Shown here: positions 20,393 to 31,100 of the stretch, one piece after another
Numbering within the stretch: position 1 is the first letter of the stretch
Layout of the letters: every line of letters starts with the position of its first letter
Source: Pseudomonas sp. MH9.2
GTDB taxonomy: Bacteria; Pseudomonadota; Gammaproteobacteria; Pseudomonadales; Pseudomonadaceae
NCBI RefSeq assembly: GCF_034353875.1
Contig: NZ_CP133784.1
Span: forward strand, 2,294,001-2,358,000
Direction: 5' to 3'
DNA length: 64,000 bases
The notes under the pieces: model-generated
Databases searched by the model: none
Seen by the model: only the letters and a program-made list of their open reading frames with translations
What the model was told of the DNA's origin: nothing
Program-made: the position numbers and the translations under genes

Positions 20393-20928
20393 TGAGCGAA
20401 GCGACGATGCAGGATCTGCTGCAACGCGGCAAGAACATCAAACTGGCCATTTTCGACGTCGATGGCGTGCTGACGGACGGACGCCTGTACTTTCTCGAAG
20501 ACGGCAGTGAGTTCAAAACGTTTAATACACTCGATGGCCAAGGCATAAAAATGCTGATTGCCTCGGGCGTGCACACCGCTATCATCAGCGGGCGTCGCAC
20601 ACCGGTGGTCGAGCGCCGCGCGCAGAATCTGGGCATCCAGCACTTGTATCAAGGCCGCGAAGATAAACTGGTCGTTCTTGACGAACTACTTGCCCAACTC
20701 AATCTAAGCTATGAACAGGTCGCGTACTTGGGTGACGACCTGCCAGACTTGCCTGTCATTCGGCGCGTTGGCCTTGGCATGGCGGTCGCCAATGCGGCCA
20801 GTTTTGTTCGCCAACATGCCCACGGCATTACTCAGGCTCGCGGCGGCGAAGGCGCGGCGCGCGAATTTTGCGAGTTGATCCTTAGCGCTCAAGGCAGCCT
20901 TGAAGCGGCCCACGCCGCCTACTTATAG
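20392..20928 (+). CDS. kdsC: KDO 8-phosphate phosphatase
   Basis: A 178-residue HAD-superfamily C0 phosphatase that frees KDO from its phosphate ester. The DxD motif is FDVDGVLTDG (Asp22 and Asp24), followed by IISGRRTPVVERRA and a late GDDLPDLPVI metal-binding motif. It is translationally coupled to kdsD. Confidence 0.95.
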   Translation: MSEATMQDLLQRGKNIKLAIFDVDGVLTDGRLYFLEDGSEFKTFNTLDGQGIKMLIASGVHTAIISGRRTPVVERRAQNLGIQHLYQGREDKLVVLDELLAQLNLSYEQVAYLGDDLPDLPVIRRVGLGMAVANAASFVRQHAHGITQARGGEGAAREFCELILSAQGSLEAAHAAYL

Positions 20929-20937
20929 AAGTCATTT

Positions 20938-21510
20938 ATGCTGAGTAAAAAGATTCGCCGGTTTTTGATTCTGGGCGTGCTTGCGCTGATGCTGGCGGCC
21001 GCAGGCTACTGGAACATCAGCCCTGAAACCTTTCTGGAGCAGCGGGCTGCACCCGTTGACCCGGCCGCCATCGACTTTTATGCGATGAATGCTCACAGCC
21101 TGCAGTTCCTGCCGGACGGCAAGCTTCAATACGACATGACCGCCGACAAGGTCGAACATGTGCAGATTTCCGACATCACCCTGCTGACCAATCCAGATCT
21201 GCAACTGTATCGCGGCGCCCTCTTTCCCTGGCATGTCCAGAGCAAGAAGGGAGAAGTGTCTCCCGGCGGCACCGAGGTCGAGCTCATCGATTCAGTACGT
21301 ATCGCACGCACTGACGAAAAAAACCGGACAACGATTATTACCAGCAGTCGAATGACTGTATTCCCACAGAAGCAATATGCGCAGACCGAGCAAGCCGTTA
21401 GAATCGACGGTTTCGGCGGCGTATCCACTGGCACGGGTATGAAAGCGTATTTGAACGACGGCAGGATGCACCTGCTGTCCAACGTAAGAGGACAGTATGA
21501 GGCTCGTTAA
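20938..21510 (+). CDS. lptC: LPS export ABC transporter periplasmic protein LptC
   Basis: A 190-residue bitopic protein with one N-terminal membrane helix (about 9-26, LILGVLALMLAAAGYWNI). A periplasmic beta-jellyroll follows and passes LPS from LptB2FG to LptA. Its end overlaps the lptA start by 14 bases. Confidence 0.92.
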   Translation: MLSKKIRRFLILGVLALMLAAAGYWNISPETFLEQRAAPVDPAAIDFYAMNAHSLQFLPDGKLQYDMTADKVEHVQISDITLLTNPDLQLYRGALFPWHVQSKKGEVSPGGTEVELIDSVRIARTDEKNRTTIITSSRMTVFPQKQYAQTEQAVRIDGFGGVSTGTGMKAYLNDGRMHLLSNVRGQYEAR

Positions 21511-22039
21511 AACCCTCCCTTTTTTGCTCGGTTTGGGCGCAGCACTGGGAAGCGTGAGCGCCTGGGCTTTGCCGACGGACCGCGATCAGCCTATTCATAT
21601 TCAGTCTGACGATGCGCAACTCGATGACAAGCAGGGCATTGCCACCTACAAAGGCAATGTCATCATCACCCAAGGCTCCATGAAGATCACGGGCAACACC
21701 GTGACCATCACCCGGACGCCAACAGGTGAAGTCGACGTATTTACCGCCGTTGGCAATCTTGCTTACTACGAACAGAAACCTGCCGTCGACAAGCCTATCG
21801 TTCAAGCGTACGGCGTGACCATCCAGTACTTCGCCGCCCTTGACCGGATCATCCTGATCGACAAGGCCAAGGTCATCAACGACGGCAATACGTCCGAAGG
21901 CGAGAAAATCGTCTATGACACGACGAAACAAATCGTCAATGCCGGCCGCGCCAACGGAGCCAAGGTGACGGCACCACGTCCGCGGATCGACATGGTCATC
22001 CAGCCGAAAAACAAACCCGCACCGCAGAAGGCTCCGTAA
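21497..22039 (+). CDS. lptA: LPS transport periplasmic bridge protein LptA
   Basis: A 180-residue secreted OstA-domain protein. The signal peptide ([20 protein letters not shown], cleavage after WA at about 24) precedes the beta-jellyroll with [20 protein letters not shown]. LptA polymerises into the periplasmic bridge carrying LPS to LptDE. It overlaps lptC upstream and lptB downstream (TAATG). Confidence 0.94.
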   Translation: MRLVKTLPFLLGLGAALGSVSAWALPTDRDQPIHIQSDDAQLDDKQGIATYKGNVIITQGSMKITGNTVTITRTPTGEVDVFTAVGNLAYYEQKPAVDKPIVQAYGVTIQYFAALDRIILIDKAKVINDGNTSEGEKIVYDTTKQIVNAGRANGAKVTAPRPRIDMVIQPKNKPAPQKAP

Positions 22040-22764
22040 TGGCGACGCTTAAAGCCCAGCATCTGGCTAAAAGCTATAAGGGTCGCCAGGTTGTGCGCGA
22101 TGTCAGTCTCTCGATCGAGAGCGGGCAAATCGTGGGGCTGCTTGGCCCTAACGGTGCTGGCAAAACCACCTGTTTCTACATGATCGTAGGTTTGGTCCAG
22201 GCCGATCAGGGTCGCGTCTTGATCGACGATCAAGACGTCAGCCATCAACCCATGCACGGTCGCGCACGCGCCGGGATCGGCTATCTGCCGCAGGAAGCCT
22301 CGATTTTTCGCAAACTGTCGGTTGCCGATAACATCATGGCGATCCTCGAGACCCGCAAGGAACTCGACCGTACAGCGCGTCGCAAGGAGCTGGAAAGCCT
22401 GCTGCAGGAGTTCCACATCAGCCACATACGCGACAACCTGGGCATGAGCCTGTCCGGCGGTGAACGCCGTCGTGTGGAAATCGCTCGCGCCCTGGCGACT
22501 TCGCCAAAATTCATCTTGCTCGATGAACCGTTTGCCGGTGTCGACCCCATTTCCGTCGGCGATATCAAGCAAATCATTTATCACTTGAAAGCCAAGGGCA
22601 TCGGCGTACTGATCACCGATCACAACGTACGTGACACCCTGGATATTTGTGAAACCGCTTACATCGTCAACGACGGGCAACTGATCGCTGAGGGTGATTC
22701 AGAAACCATTCTGGCTAACCAACTGGTTAAAGAGGTTTACCTCGGCCATGAGTTCCGCCTGTAA
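22039..22764 (+). CDS. lptB: LPS export ABC transporter ATP-binding protein LptB
   Basis: A 241-residue ABC ATPase. Walker A is GPNGAGKT (36-43), the signature [17 protein letters not shown], and Walker [16 protein letters not shown]. It powers extraction of LPS from the inner membrane with LptF and LptG, which are not in this window. rpoN follows after 187 bases, as in most gammaproteobacteria. Confidence 0.96.
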   Translation: MATLKAQHLAKSYKGRQVVRDVSLSIESGQIVGLLGPNGAGKTTCFYMIVGLVQADQGRVLIDDQDVSHQPMHGRARAGIGYLPQEASIFRKLSVADNIMAILETRKELDRTARRKELESLLQEFHISHIRDNLGMSLSGGERRRVEIARALATSPKFILLDEPFAGVDPISVGDIKQIIYHLKAKGIGVLITDHNVRDTLDICETAYIVNDGQLIAEGDSETILANQLVKEVYLGHEFRL

Positions 22765-22868
22765 GCTCTGCGGTGTTTCGCTCTTCATCGGCGACGGACG
22801 CTAGGGTGCAGTGCTGACAAGAACATTAATTGTCATCACGCTCTAGGCAAACACTTAGGTTTCAGGCA

Positions 22869-22874
22869 TATAAT
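22869..22874 (+). promoter_or_regulatory. Candidate -10 box for rpoN
   Basis: An exact TATAAT lies 78 bases before the rpoN ATG. No clear -35 is present at standard spacing. Confidence 0.3.
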
Positions 22875-22951
22875 TTGCTTAAGTTGGCGCTTCGGCGCCC
22901 TGTAGTGGATGGCGCATGTGCGCCGGCGAAATAAGGTGTTAAGCCCCTGCC

Positions 22952-24448
22952 ATGAAACCATCGCTAGTCCTGAGAATGGGCCAGCAGCTGACGATGACAC
23001 CGCAGCTGCAACAGGCCATCCGCCTCCTCCAATTGTCGACCCTGGACCTTCAACAGGAAATCCAGGAAGCGTTGGAGTCGAACCCTATGCTGGAACGCCA
23101 GGAAGAAGGCGACGACTTCGACAATGCCGATCCGTTGGCCGACAACATAGAGAAACCCAATCCTGACGTACAGGAACCTACCTACCAGGAGCCCGCCCCG
23201 ACGGTGGACAACCTGGAAGAAGGCGACTGGAACGACCGCATCCCCAACGAGCTGCCCGTTGATACCGCTTGGGATGACGTGTATCAGACCAGTGCCAGCA
23301 GCCTGCCCAGCAGCAACAACGACGATGACGAATGGGACTTCACCACTCGCACATCGGCCGGCGAGAGCCTGCAAAGCCATCTGTTGTGGCAATTGAATCT
23401 GGCCCCCATGTCCGATACTGATCGGTTGATCGCCGTCACGCTGATCGACTGCATCAACAATCAGGGCTACCTGGACGAGTCGCTTGAGGAAATCCTCGAT
23501 GCCTTCGACCCGGAAATGGATGTCGAATTGGATGAAATCGAAGCAGTACTGCACCGTATCCAGCAATTCGAACCCGCGGGTATCGGCGCTCGCAACCTGA
23601 GCGAATGCCTGTCACTGCAATTGCGTCAGCTCCCCGCGAAGACTCGCTGGCTGGCCGAGGCACAACGCTTGGTCGGAGACTTCATCGACCTGCTTGGCAG
23701 CCGCGACTACGCTCAGCTGATGCGGCGCATGAAGCTCAAGGAAGACGAACTGCGCCAGGTCATTGAACTGGTGCAGAGCCTCAACCCGCGCCCAGGCTCG
23801 CAGATCGAGTCGAGCGAGGCCGAATACGTTGTGCCCGACGTGATCGTGCGCAAAGACAACGAGCGCTGGCTGGTAGAGCTCAATCAAGAGTCCGTGCCCC
23901 GTCTGCGGGTCAACCCCCAATACGCAGGGTTCGTCCGCAGGGCCGACACCAGCGCTGACAACACCTTCATGCGCAATCAGTTGCAAGAGGCACGCTGGTT
24001 CATCAAGAGCCTGCAGAGCCGCAACGAAACGCTGATGAAAGTGGCCACGCAGATCGTCGAGCACCAGCGCGGCTTTCTTGAGTATGGCGACGAAGCCATG
24101 AAACCCTTGGTTCTGCATGACATCGCCGAAGCGGTAGGCATGCACGAATCGACGATTTCACGTGTGACCACGCAAAAATTCATGCATACCCCGCGCGGTA
24201 TTTACGAACTGAAATATTTCTTTTCCAGTCACGTAAGCACCTCAGAGGGCGGAGAGTGTTCGTCCACGGCCATTCGCGCGATCATCAAAAAACTGGTAGC
24301 TGCGGAAAATCAGAAAAAGCCGTTGAGTGACAGCAAGATCGCTGGTTTACTGGAGGCACAAGGCATTCAGGTAGCTCGGCGCACGGTCGCTAAATACCGC
24401 GAATCACTTGGGATAGCACCTTCAAGCGAACGCAAGCGATTGATGTAA
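22952..24448 (+). CDS. rpoN: RNA polymerase sigma-54 factor
   Basis: A 498-residue sigma-54. Region I is at the N terminus ([20 protein letters not shown]), region II is acidic (about 45-115), the core-binding and DNA-binding domains follow, and the RpoN box ([10 protein letters not shown]) is near residue 478. It directs transcription from -24/-12 promoters with enhancer-binding proteins. A good promoter of this class stands before pilA in this same window. The gene is followed by hpf and the PTS-Ntr genes, which in many bacteria modulate nitrogen- and carbon-linked traits. Confidence 0.97.
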   Translation: MKPSLVLRMGQQLTMTPQLQQAIRLLQLSTLDLQQEIQEALESNPMLERQEEGDDFDNADPLADNIEKPNPDVQEPTYQEPAPTVDNLEEGDWNDRIPNELPVDTAWDDVYQTSASSLPSSNNDDDEWDFTTRTSAGESLQSHLLWQLNLAPMSDTDRLIAVTLIDCINNQGYLDESLEEILDAFDPEMDVELDEIEAVLHRIQQFEPAGIGARNLSECLSLQLRQLPAKTRWLAEAQRLVGDFIDLLGSRDYAQLMRRMKLKEDELRQVIELVQSLNPRPGSQIESSEAEYVVPDVIVRKDNERWLVELNQESVPRLRVNPQYAGFVRRADTSADNTFMRNQLQEARWFIKSLQSRNETLMKVATQIVEHQRGFLEYGDEAMKPLVLHDIAEAVGMHESTISRVTTQKFMHTPRGIYELKYFFSSHVSTSEGGECSSTAIRAIIKKLVAAENQKKPLSDSKIAGLLEAQGIQVARRTVAKYRESLGIAPSSERKRLM

Positions 24449-24528
24449 GGGTGGCCGTACGCCGTAGCGTTCCAGTGGTAGGCATTCAAGCCTGCCTCTT
24501 TATGTACTGGCAACGAAGGAGACGCTGT

Positions 24529-24837
24529 ATGCAAGTCAACATCAGTGGACACCAATTGGAAGTGACCAAGCCCCTGCGCGAATACATCGAGCTCAAATTC
24601 AAGAAGCTCGAAGGGCACTTTGACAAGATTACCAATGTGCAGGTAACGATGGCAGTCGAGAAACTGAAACAGAAAATCGAAGCCACACTGCACATCCACG
24701 GTGGAGAGGTGGTCGCTAACGCAGAACATGACGACATGTATGCGGCAATCGACCTACTCACTGACAAGCTGGACCGACAATTGCTCAAGCATAAGGAAAA
24801 GCAGCAGAACATCCTGAAAGGTGCGACTGCTCGCTAA
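24529..24837 (+). CDS. hpf: Ribosome hibernation promoting factor (short form)
   Basis: A 102-residue protein of the HPF/YfiA family (MQVNISGHQLEVTKPLREYI). This is the short form, which with RMF turns 70S ribosomes into inactive 100S dimers in stationary phase. The open frame starts upstream at 24451, but ATG 24529 has GAAGGAGA just before it and gives the family length. Confidence 0.93.
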   Translation: MQVNISGHQLEVTKPLREYIELKFKKLEGHFDKITNVQVTMAVEKLKQKIEATLHIHGGEVVANAEHDDMYAAIDLLTDKLDRQLLKHKEKQQNILKGATAR

Positions 24838-24849
24838 CACCCACAACCC

Positions 24850-25311
24850 ATGATCCGACTTGAAAATATCCTGACTGCCGGCCGTTCACTCGTGAACGTG
24901 CCGAGCAGCAGTAAAAAAAATGTTCTTGAGCAAGTTGCCAAACTGATCGGCCGTGAAACGGAGCTTGATTCGGACTTGGTACTCACGAGCCTTATTGCCC
25001 GCGAAAAACTCGGCTCGACCGGTTTCGGCAATGGCATCGCCATCCCGCATTGCCGGCTGGCGGGCTGCCCAATGCCCATCAGCGCCCTCCTGCACCTCGA
25101 CACCCCCGTAGATTTTGACGCCATCGACGGCAGGCCTGTAGACCTGCTTTTTGTCCTTCTAGTCCCGGAAGCCGCCACCGACGAACACCTGGAGCTGCTG
25201 CGCCAGATAGCCAGCATGCTCGACCGCGCCGATGTGCGCGACCGCCTACGCAGCGCCCAAAGCGATGAAGCGCTTTATCAAGTGGTGCTGGACGTGCAGA
25301 ACGGTCATTAA
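24850..25311 (+). CDS. ptsN: Nitrogen PTS enzyme IIA
   Basis: A 153-residue EIIA-Ntr. The phosphorylated histidine is His67 in [13 protein letters not shown]. It is the end point of the PtsP-PtsO-PtsN phosphorelay and regulates K+ uptake, carbon/nitrogen balance and sigma-54-related traits rather than moving sugar. It lies 12 bases after hpf, and its stop overlaps the rapZ start (TAATG). Confidence 0.95.
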   Translation: MIRLENILTAGRSLVNVPSSSKKNVLEQVAKLIGRETELDSDLVLTSLIAREKLGSTGFGNGIAIPHCRLAGCPMPISALLHLDTPVDFDAIDGRPVDLLFVLLVPEAATDEHLELLRQIASMLDRADVRDRLRSAQSDEALYQVVLDVQNGH

Positions 25312-26171
25312 TGATGCGCATGATCATCGTCAGCGGCCGATCCGGCTCCGGCAAGAGCACAGCACTGGATGTACTGGAAGACAACGGCTTCTATTGCATC
25401 GACAACCTGCCTGCAGGCCTGCTCCCGGAGCTGGCTGAACGTGCCCTGATTCATACCGAACTGGCTCAGCCGCTGGTCGCCGTGTCCATCGACGCGCGCA
25501 ATCTGCCGAGCCATCTGTCGCGTTTTCCCGAATTACTGGAAGAGGTCCGCAGCCGCCACATCCAATGCGATGTGCTGTACCTCGACGCCGATGAAGAGAC
25601 CCTGCTAAAACGATTCTCTGAAACCCGTCGTCGCCACCCCCTGAGCAGCACCAACCGCTCGCTTGCCGAAGCGATACGTGACGAGAGCAACCTGCTTGGG
25701 CCGATCATCGATCTGGCCGATCTGAAAATCAACACCACGCACCTGAACCTCTATCAACTACGTGACATGCTCAAACTGCGCCTGCTGAACAAGCCGGAGC
25801 CAGGCACCGCGTTTCTGGTTGAGTCGTTTGGTTTCAAACGTGGCATGCCAGTAGATGCTGATCTGGTATTCGATGTGCGCTGCCTGCCCAATCCCTACTG
25901 GAAGCCGGAGTTGCGCGAACTGTCCGGGCTCGACCAGCCCGTGGCCGATTATTTGGCGGCACAGCCGGATGTAGAAGAGATGTTCCAGGACATCTACGCG
26001 TACCTGAACAAATGGTTGCCACGCTTTGCAGCCAGCAACCGCGCCTACGTGACTATTGCCATTGGCTGCACCGGCGGGCACCACCGCTCTGTCTACCTGA
26101 CCGAGCGCCTGGGTCAGGTCTTGCAACAATCCCTCAAGAACGTTCAGGTCCGCCACCGCGACCTCAGCTGA
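25311..26171 (+). CDS. rapZ: RNase adapter protein RapZ
   Basis: A 286-residue P-loop protein (GRSGSGKS at 9-16; the second ATG, at 25314, is an equally good start). A C-terminal RNA-binding domain contains [17 protein letters not shown]. In E. coli RapZ delivers the sRNA GlmZ to RNase E and senses glucosamine 6-phosphate. Whether pseudomonads use it the same way is unclear. It is coupled to ptsN and followed by ptsO. Confidence 0.93.
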   Translation: MMRMIIVSGRSGSGKSTALDVLEDNGFYCIDNLPAGLLPELAERALIHTELAQPLVAVSIDARNLPSHLSRFPELLEEVRSRHIQCDVLYLDADEETLLKRFSETRRRHPLSSTNRSLAEAIRDESNLLGPIIDLADLKINTTHLNLYQLRDMLKLRLLNKPEPGTAFLVESFGFKRGMPVDADLVFDVRCLPNPYWKPELRELSGLDQPVADYLAAQPDVEEMFQDIYAYLNKWLPRFAASNRAYVTIAIGCTGGHHRSVYLTERLGQVLQQSLKNVQVRHRDLS

Positions 26172-26187
26172 AAGGACCCTCATCGCG

Positions 26188-26460
26188 ATGCCCGTTCGTC
26201 AAATCACTATCATCAACAAGCTTGGCTTGCACGCGCGCGCCGCCGCTAAATTCGTCGGCGTCGCCGGAAGATTCCCCTGCCAGATCAGAGTAGGTCGCGC
26301 GCCCGACAGCATGGTCGACGGCAAAAGCATCATGGCCGTGATGATGCTGGCAGCAGGAAAAGGCACCGATATCCACCTGCATACTGAAGGCGAAGACGAA
26401 CAGGCAGCACTCGAAGACTTGATTGAGCTGATCAACAATCGGTTTGATGAAGGCGAGTGA
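26188..26460 (+). CDS. ptsO: Phosphocarrier protein NPr (HPr-like)
   Basis: A 90-residue HPr-like protein. The active-site histidine is His15 in NKLGLHARAAAKFV. It passes phosphate from EI-Ntr (PtsP, not in this window) to PtsN. It is the last gene of the rpoN cluster. Confidence 0.94.
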   Translation: MPVRQITIINKLGLHARAAAKFVGVAGRFPCQIRVGRAPDSMVDGKSIMAVMMLAAGKGTDIHLHTEGEDEQAALEDLIELINNRFDEGE

Positions 26461-26608
26461 CAGCAGGCGACGGACCGTATTGACTCATTCGCGGGCAGGC
26501 CTGGAGCTATTAAAAAAATCTATGTGATTGGAATACGAGAGGTGAGCTTTCGTAAATCTGTAGACCCCAGGTCAAACCCAAACCTGCCGGAAGCCCGTGC
26601 CGGGCTTA

Positions 26609-26631
26609 TTCGCAGACAAGTCAGCGCCTAC
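26609..26631 (-). repeat. REP-type short repeat
   Basis: On the minus strand this reads GTAGGCGCTGACTTGTCTGC then GAA. It is near-identical to copies at 43631, 46763 and 46848. It lies in the 275-base gap between ptsO and pmbA. Confidence 0.7.
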
Positions 26632-26690
26632 CTCGACCGAGTTTACTGTGTGACAGTGCCGCGTATTGAGGCCGCTCGTACATTAAGATT

Positions 26691-26727
26691 AAGGCGCTTC
26701 GTGCAGCGAGCATGAAGCGCCTTTTTT
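26691..26727. terminator. Terminator between ptsO and pmbA
   Basis: A perfect ten-base stem AAGGCGCTTC / GAAGCGCCTT with a 13-base loop, followed by a run of T on the plus strand. It lies 230 bases beyond ptsO and nine bases beyond the pmbA stop, so it can end both convergent transcripts, or a separate small RNA. Confidence 0.8.
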
Positions 26728-26735
26728 AATGCAGA

Positions 26736-28082
26736 TCAGCTACCCGCAACCGTCATGCGCTCGATCAACACAGAGCCTGTGCGGATATTGCTGCGCAGTT
26801 CGAGATCGCTGCCGACGGCGACGATTTGTTTGAACATGTCGCGCAGGTTGCCGGCGATGGTGACTTCCTGAACCGGGAACTGGATTTCGCCGTTCTCGAC
26901 CCAAAAGCCTGCCGCGCCACGAGAGTAGTCGCCGGTGACCATATTCAAACCACTGCCCATCAACTCAGTGACCAGCAAGCCGCGACCCATGCGGCGCAGC
27001 AGCGCTGCCTGATCTTCCACACCGTGGGTGACGAACAGGTTATGCACGCCGCCTGAGTTGGCTGTACTCGGCAAACCTAGCTTGCGGCCTGAGTAAGTAC
27101 CCAGAACGTAGGACACTAAATCGCCATTCTCCACAAATGGTTTGGCATAGGTTGCCAAGCCATCACCGTCGAACGCCGAGCTCCCCATGGCGCGCATCAG
27201 GTGCGGCCGTTCGTCGAGAGTCAGCCATTCAGGAAACAGGCGCTGCCCCATCGCTCCTTCCAGAAAGGATGATTTGCGATACAGATTGCCGCCGGAAATG
27301 GCGGACAAAAGATGGCCAAACAAGCTGCCCGCCAATTCCGCAGCGAACAACACCGGAACTTCACACGTCGGTACCGGGCGCGCACCCAAGCGGCTGGCCG
27401 CACGCTGTGCCGCGCGACGGCCAATGCTTTGTGCGTCCGCCAACAACTCGCCCTGGCGACTCACGTCGTACCAGTAGTCGCGCTGCATCTGCCCTTCGCC
27501 CTCGGCGATCATCACGCAGCTCAAGCTGTGGCGTGTCGAGGCAGAGCCGCCAACAAAACCGTGGCTATTGCCATACACGCGACACCCTTGATGGGTGTTG
27601 AGCGTGGTGCCGTCGGCATTTTTGATCCGGCTGTCGGCATCGAACGCCGCCGCCTCACAGATCAAGGCACGCTCAATGGCTTGTTCCGGGGTGATATCCC
27701 ACGCGTGGAATAGATCAAAGTCTGGCTGTTCTTTAGCCATCAGCGCAGCGTCGGCGAGGCCGGAGCATTCATCTTCGGAGGTGTGTTTGGCAATCGCCAA
27801 CGCCGCCGCTACGGTTTCGCGAATAGCGTCAGCGCCACTGGCGGAGGTACTGGCCGAGCCTTTGCGCTGACCGACATACAAGGTGATACCAAAGCCCTGA
27901 TCGCGATTGAACTCGACAGTTTCCACTTCACGCTGGCGAACCGTGGTCGACAAGCCCTGCTCCAGGGACACCGCCACTTCACAGGCGCTTGCGCCCTGAC
28001 GCTTGGCTTCGGCAATGATTTGCTCGACCTGTTCTTGCAGTGCAGGCAAGGCTTGCGGGCCTACGCTTTGAGCTGTACTCAT
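26736..28082 (-). CDS. pmbA: Metalloprotease partner PmbA/TldE
   Basis: A 448-residue protein of the TldD/PmbA family. It lacks the HExxxH zinc motif, as expected for the non-catalytic TldE partner. TldD and TldE form a heterodimeric protease that trims unfolded leader peptides, for example in microcin B17 maturation. The ATG at 28082 (MSTAQSVGPQ) has GGAGAAAGTC before it; an upstream in-frame start at 28115 is less likely. Its partner tldD is at 28762 on the same strand, with darP on the opposite strand between them. Confidence 0.93.
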   Translation of the reverse strand: MSTAQSVGPQALPALQEQVEQIIAEAKRQGASACEVAVSLEQGLSTTVRQREVETVEFNRDQGFGITLYVGQRKGSASTSASGADAIRETVAAALAIAKHTSEDECSGLADAALMAKEQPDFDLFHAWDITPEQAIERALICEAAAFDADSRIKNADGTTLNTHQGCRVYGNSHGFVGGSASTRHSLSCVMIAEGEGQMQRDYWYDVSRQGELLADAQSIGRRAAQRAASRLGARPVPTCEVPVLFAAELAGSLFGHLLSAISGGNLYRKSSFLEGAMGQRLFPEWLTLDERPHLMRAMGSSAFDGDGLATYAKPFVENGDLVSYVLGTYSGRKLGLPSTANSGGVHNLFVTHGVEDQAALLRRMGRGLLVTELMGSGLNMVTGDYSRGAAGFWVENGEIQFPVQEVTIAGNLRDMFKQIVAVGSDLELRSNIRTGSVLIERMTVAGS

Positions 28083-28189
28083 GACTTTCTCCATCAAATT
28101 CTGCTTTCGGCACAAGCCGAATACCGACCGGGCCGGACAAGTGGCCCCTGACTGGTTATCATGGCGGCGTTTATTAGCGGACTGCCCCC

Positions 28190-28711
28190 ATGGTTGATTC
28201 TTACGACGACTCCCTCGATGAGGGTAAAAGCAAAACTCAGGTCAAACGCGAGCTTCATGCTCTGGTTGACCTTGGCGAGCGCCTGACAACACTCAAGCCT
28301 GACTTGCTGGCGAAACTGCCCTTGACCGACGCGCTGCGCCGGGCCTTGGCCGAAGCGCCCAAGCACACCGCAAACATTGCGCGTAAACGGCATATCCTGT
28401 TCATCGGCAAGCTGATGCGCGATCAAGACCTGGACGCCATTTTGGTGTTGCTTGATCAACTTGATGCCTCCACTCGCCAATACAACGAACGTTTTCACGG
28501 TCTGGAACGCTGGCGTGATCGCTTGATCACAGGCACCGACGACGTACTCGAGAAGTTTGTCGGCGACTATCCGGAAGCAGATCGTCAGCAACTGCGTTCG
28601 CTTATACGCCAGGCCCAGCATGAACTTGCCCAAAGCAAGCCACCTGCCGCCAGCCGCAAACTGTTCAAGTACATCCGCGACCTGGACGACATAAAGCGCG
28701 GCCTGCGCTAG
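28190..28711 (+). CDS. darP: Ribosome-associated protein DarP (YjgA, DUF615)
   Basis: A 173-residue highly charged, mostly helical protein ([19 protein letters not shown] start, ending [10 protein letters not shown]). It belongs to the YjgA family, which binds late 50S ribosome assembly intermediates. It is divergent from pmbA and sits between pmbA and tldD, a common arrangement in gammaproteobacteria. Confidence 0.9.
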   Translation: MVDSYDDSLDEGKSKTQVKRELHALVDLGERLTTLKPDLLAKLPLTDALRRALAEAPKHTANIARKRHILFIGKLMRDQDLDAILVLLDQLDASTRQYNERFHGLERWRDRLITGTDDVLEKFVGDYPEADRQQLRSLIRQAQHELAQSKPPAASRKLFKYIRDLDDIKRGLR

Positions 28712-28761
28712 TGTTCAAGCACCGAATGAGTCGCACCCTGCGATTCATTCGGCGCAGTCTT

Positions 28762-30201
28762 TCAGGACCCCGTACCGCCTACCGTGATCGCATCGATCTT
28801 CAAGGTCGGCTGACCGACACCTACTGGCACTGACTGACCGTCTTTGCCGCAGGTGCCCACGCCGCTGTCCAACGCCAGGTCGTTACCGACCATCGACACT
28901 CGACTCATGGCTTCAGGCCCATTACCGATCAAGGTCGCACCTTTGACTGGCGCAGTGATTTTACCGTCTTCGATCAAATAGGCCTCACTGGTCGAAAACA
29001 CGAATTTGCCGCTGGTGATATCAACCTGACCGCCGCCGAGGTTGGCGCAGTAGATGCCCCTCTTCACCGACGCGATGATTTCCTCCGGGTCGCTTTGCCC
29101 GGCCAGCATGTAAGTGTTGGTCATGCGGGGCATTGGCAGGTGCGCATAGGACTCGCGACGACCGTTACCGGTACGTGCCACGCCCATCAACCGAGCGTTG
29201 AGCTTGTCCTGCATGTAACCCTTGAGCACGCCGTTTTCGATCAGCGTGGTGCAGTGGGTCGGCGTGCCTTCATCGTCCACCGTCAACGAGCCTCGACGAC
29301 CGGCCAGCGTGCCATCATCGACGATAGTGCACAGCTTGGACGCCACCATTTCACCCATTCGCCCGCTATACGCCGAGCTGCCTTTGCGGTTGAAATCGCC
29401 TTCCAGACCATGGCCAACCGCTTCGTGCAGCAGTACGCCGGACCAACCGGAACCGAGCACCACCGGCAACGTGCCAGCAGGTGCGGGGATCGCTTCAAGA
29501 TTCACCAGTGCCTGACGCAACGCTTCACGGGCATAACCCATGGCACGGTCATCCGTGAGGAAGTACCGGTAATCGGTACGCCCGCCACCGCCATGGCCAC
29601 CTCGTTCGCGTCTGCCATTCTGCTCGACGATAACACTGACATTAAAACGCACCAGCGGACGCACATCCGCCGCCAGGCTGCCATCGGTGGACGCGATCAG
29701 AATCCGCTCCCAAACCCCGGCCATGCTGACCGTGACCTGCTGAATACGTGCATCCAATGCTCGCGTGGCAACGTCGATGCGCTTGAGCAGTTCGACCTTT
29801 TCCGCGCGCGTCATCACGTCCAGAGGGTTGTCCGGCGCATACAACTGGGCCACATCCTGCGTGGTGAATGCTTGCACCTGACCTTCCTGCCCGGCGCGGG
29901 AAATCGAACGCGCAGCACGTGCGGCAAGGCTCAGTGCCTCAGGGGTAATCGCATTGCTGTAGGCAAATCCGGTTTTCTCACCCGATTGCGCCCGTACACC
30001 GACGCCCTGATCGAGGTTGAAACTGCCTTCCTTGACGATGCCGTCTTCCAACGACCAGGACTCGGAAATCTGCCCCTGGAAATACAGGTCAGCCGCATCG
30101 ATCCCTGGGCCAGCCAGCTCGCCCAGTACCGACTGCAAGCTGTCGAGGCTCAGGCCGCCAGGCGCTAAAAGGTGTTCGCTGACAGAGGACAAGTCGCTCA
30201 T
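28762..30201 (-). CDS. tldD: Metalloprotease TldD
   Basis: A 479-residue catalytic subunit of the TldD/TldE protease. The zinc motif [11 protein letters not shown] (HExxxH) is near residue 260, and the glycine-rich C terminus is conserved. The start is ATG 30201 with GGAG five bases upstream; a GTG at 30207 lies within the end of the nitrilase gene. It is the last gene of a leftward series (yhdP, nitrilase, tldD). Confidence 0.95.
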   Translation of the reverse strand: MSDLSSVSEHLLAPGGLSLDSLQSVLGELAGPGIDAADLYFQGQISESWSLEDGIVKEGSFNLDQGVGVRAQSGEKTGFAYSNAITPEALSLAARAARSISRAGQEGQVQAFTTQDVAQLYAPDNPLDVMTRAEKVELLKRIDVATRALDARIQQVTVSMAGVWERILIASTDGSLAADVRPLVRFNVSVIVEQNGRRERGGHGGGGRTDYRYFLTDDRAMGYAREALRQALVNLEAIPAPAGTLPVVLGSGWSGVLLHEAVGHGLEGDFNRKGSSAYSGRMGEMVASKLCTIVDDGTLAGRRGSLTVDDEGTPTHCTTLIENGVLKGYMQDKLNARLMGVARTGNGRRESYAHLPMPRMTNTYMLAGQSDPEEIIASVKRGIYCANLGGGQVDITSGKFVFSTSEAYLIEDGKITAPVKGATLIGNGPEAMSRVSMVGNDLALDSGVGTCGKDGQSVPVGVGQPTLKIDAITVGGTGS

Positions 30202-30203
30202 AT

Positions 30204-31055
30204 TCACTCCGAGGTGTGCGCAGGCCGCAATGCGTCCCGCGAAAAAAATCGCCGGTGATCAGACACCGGCATCCGCGCCCGTATGGACGCCTGTTCATCG
30301 CTATCACGTTCGGCCAGCAGCACCGCTTCGCCCTGGGCCTGCTCAGCCAGCACGCGCCCCCAAGGGTCGATGATCGAAGCATGCCCGTAGGTTTCCCTTG
30401 GACCGGGGTGCAGTCCCCCTTGCGCCGCCGCCAGCACATAGCACTGGGTCTCTATCGCACGCGCCCGGATCAGGATGTCCCAATGCGCGGCACCGGTGAC
30501 AGCAGTGAAGGCCGACGGTGCAGTGATCAATTGCGCACCCGCTTCACGCAGCGCGCTATACAACTCAGGGAAGCGCAGGTCGTAACACACGCTCAAACCC
30601 AGACGTCCCACCGGCGTATCGGCGACCACCACATTGTCACCATAGGCGTAATCATCCGACTCCCGATAACGCCCACGGTTGTCGGCAACGTCCACATCGA
30701 ACAAATGCAGTTTGTCATAGCGTGCCACTTGCTCGCCGTGTTCATCGATCAGCAATGAACACGCGGTGACTTTACCCCGCGGCCGATCAGCCGGTGGTAG
30801 CGGTAACGTGCCAGCCACTATCCATAATTTGAGGTCGCGAGCGGCCAGTTTCAACCATGGCAGGATCGGACCCTGGCCTTGAGCCTCGGCGCGACCGATA
30901 TCGGCAACGTCGCGACGGCCCATGGCGGCAAAATTTTCCGGGAGCACCGCCAGGCGCGCTCCAGACTCGGCAGCCTGTTCAAGCAGGCGGCGAGCGTGAG
31001 TCAGATTGACCAGGACATCGCTCTGGCTGACCATTTGAACTACAGCAAAAGACAT
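30204..31055 (-). CDS. Nitrilase-superfamily carbon-nitrogen hydrolase
   Basis: A 283-residue protein with the Glu-Lys-Cys triad of the nitrilase superfamily: Glu in LPENFA (about 43), Lys in KLHLFD (about 111) and Cys in VCYDLRFPE (about 147). It resembles the Nit1/Nit2 omega-amidase group, which removes deaminated glutathione, but the substrate is not proven. The start ATG 31055 (MSFAVVQM) has GGAG seven bases before it. It overlaps tldD by a few bases at its end. Confidence 0.9.
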   Translation of the reverse strand: MSFAVVQMVSQSDVLVNLTHARRLLEQAAESGARLAVLPENFAAMGRRDVADIGRAEAQGQGPILPWLKLAARDLKLWIVAGTLPLPPADRPRGKVTACSLLIDEHGEQVARYDKLHLFDVDVADNRGRYRESDDYAYGDNVVVADTPVGRLGLSVCYDLRFPELYSALREAGAQLITAPSAFTAVTGAAHWDILIRARAIETQCYVLAAAQGGLHPGPRETYGHASIIDPWGRVLAEQAQGEAVLLAERDSDEQASIRARMPVSDHRRFFSRDALRPAHTSE

Positions 31056-31100
31056 GGCGCGCTCCGGACAAGACGTGCCACCACTGTACTCCATGGCGCG

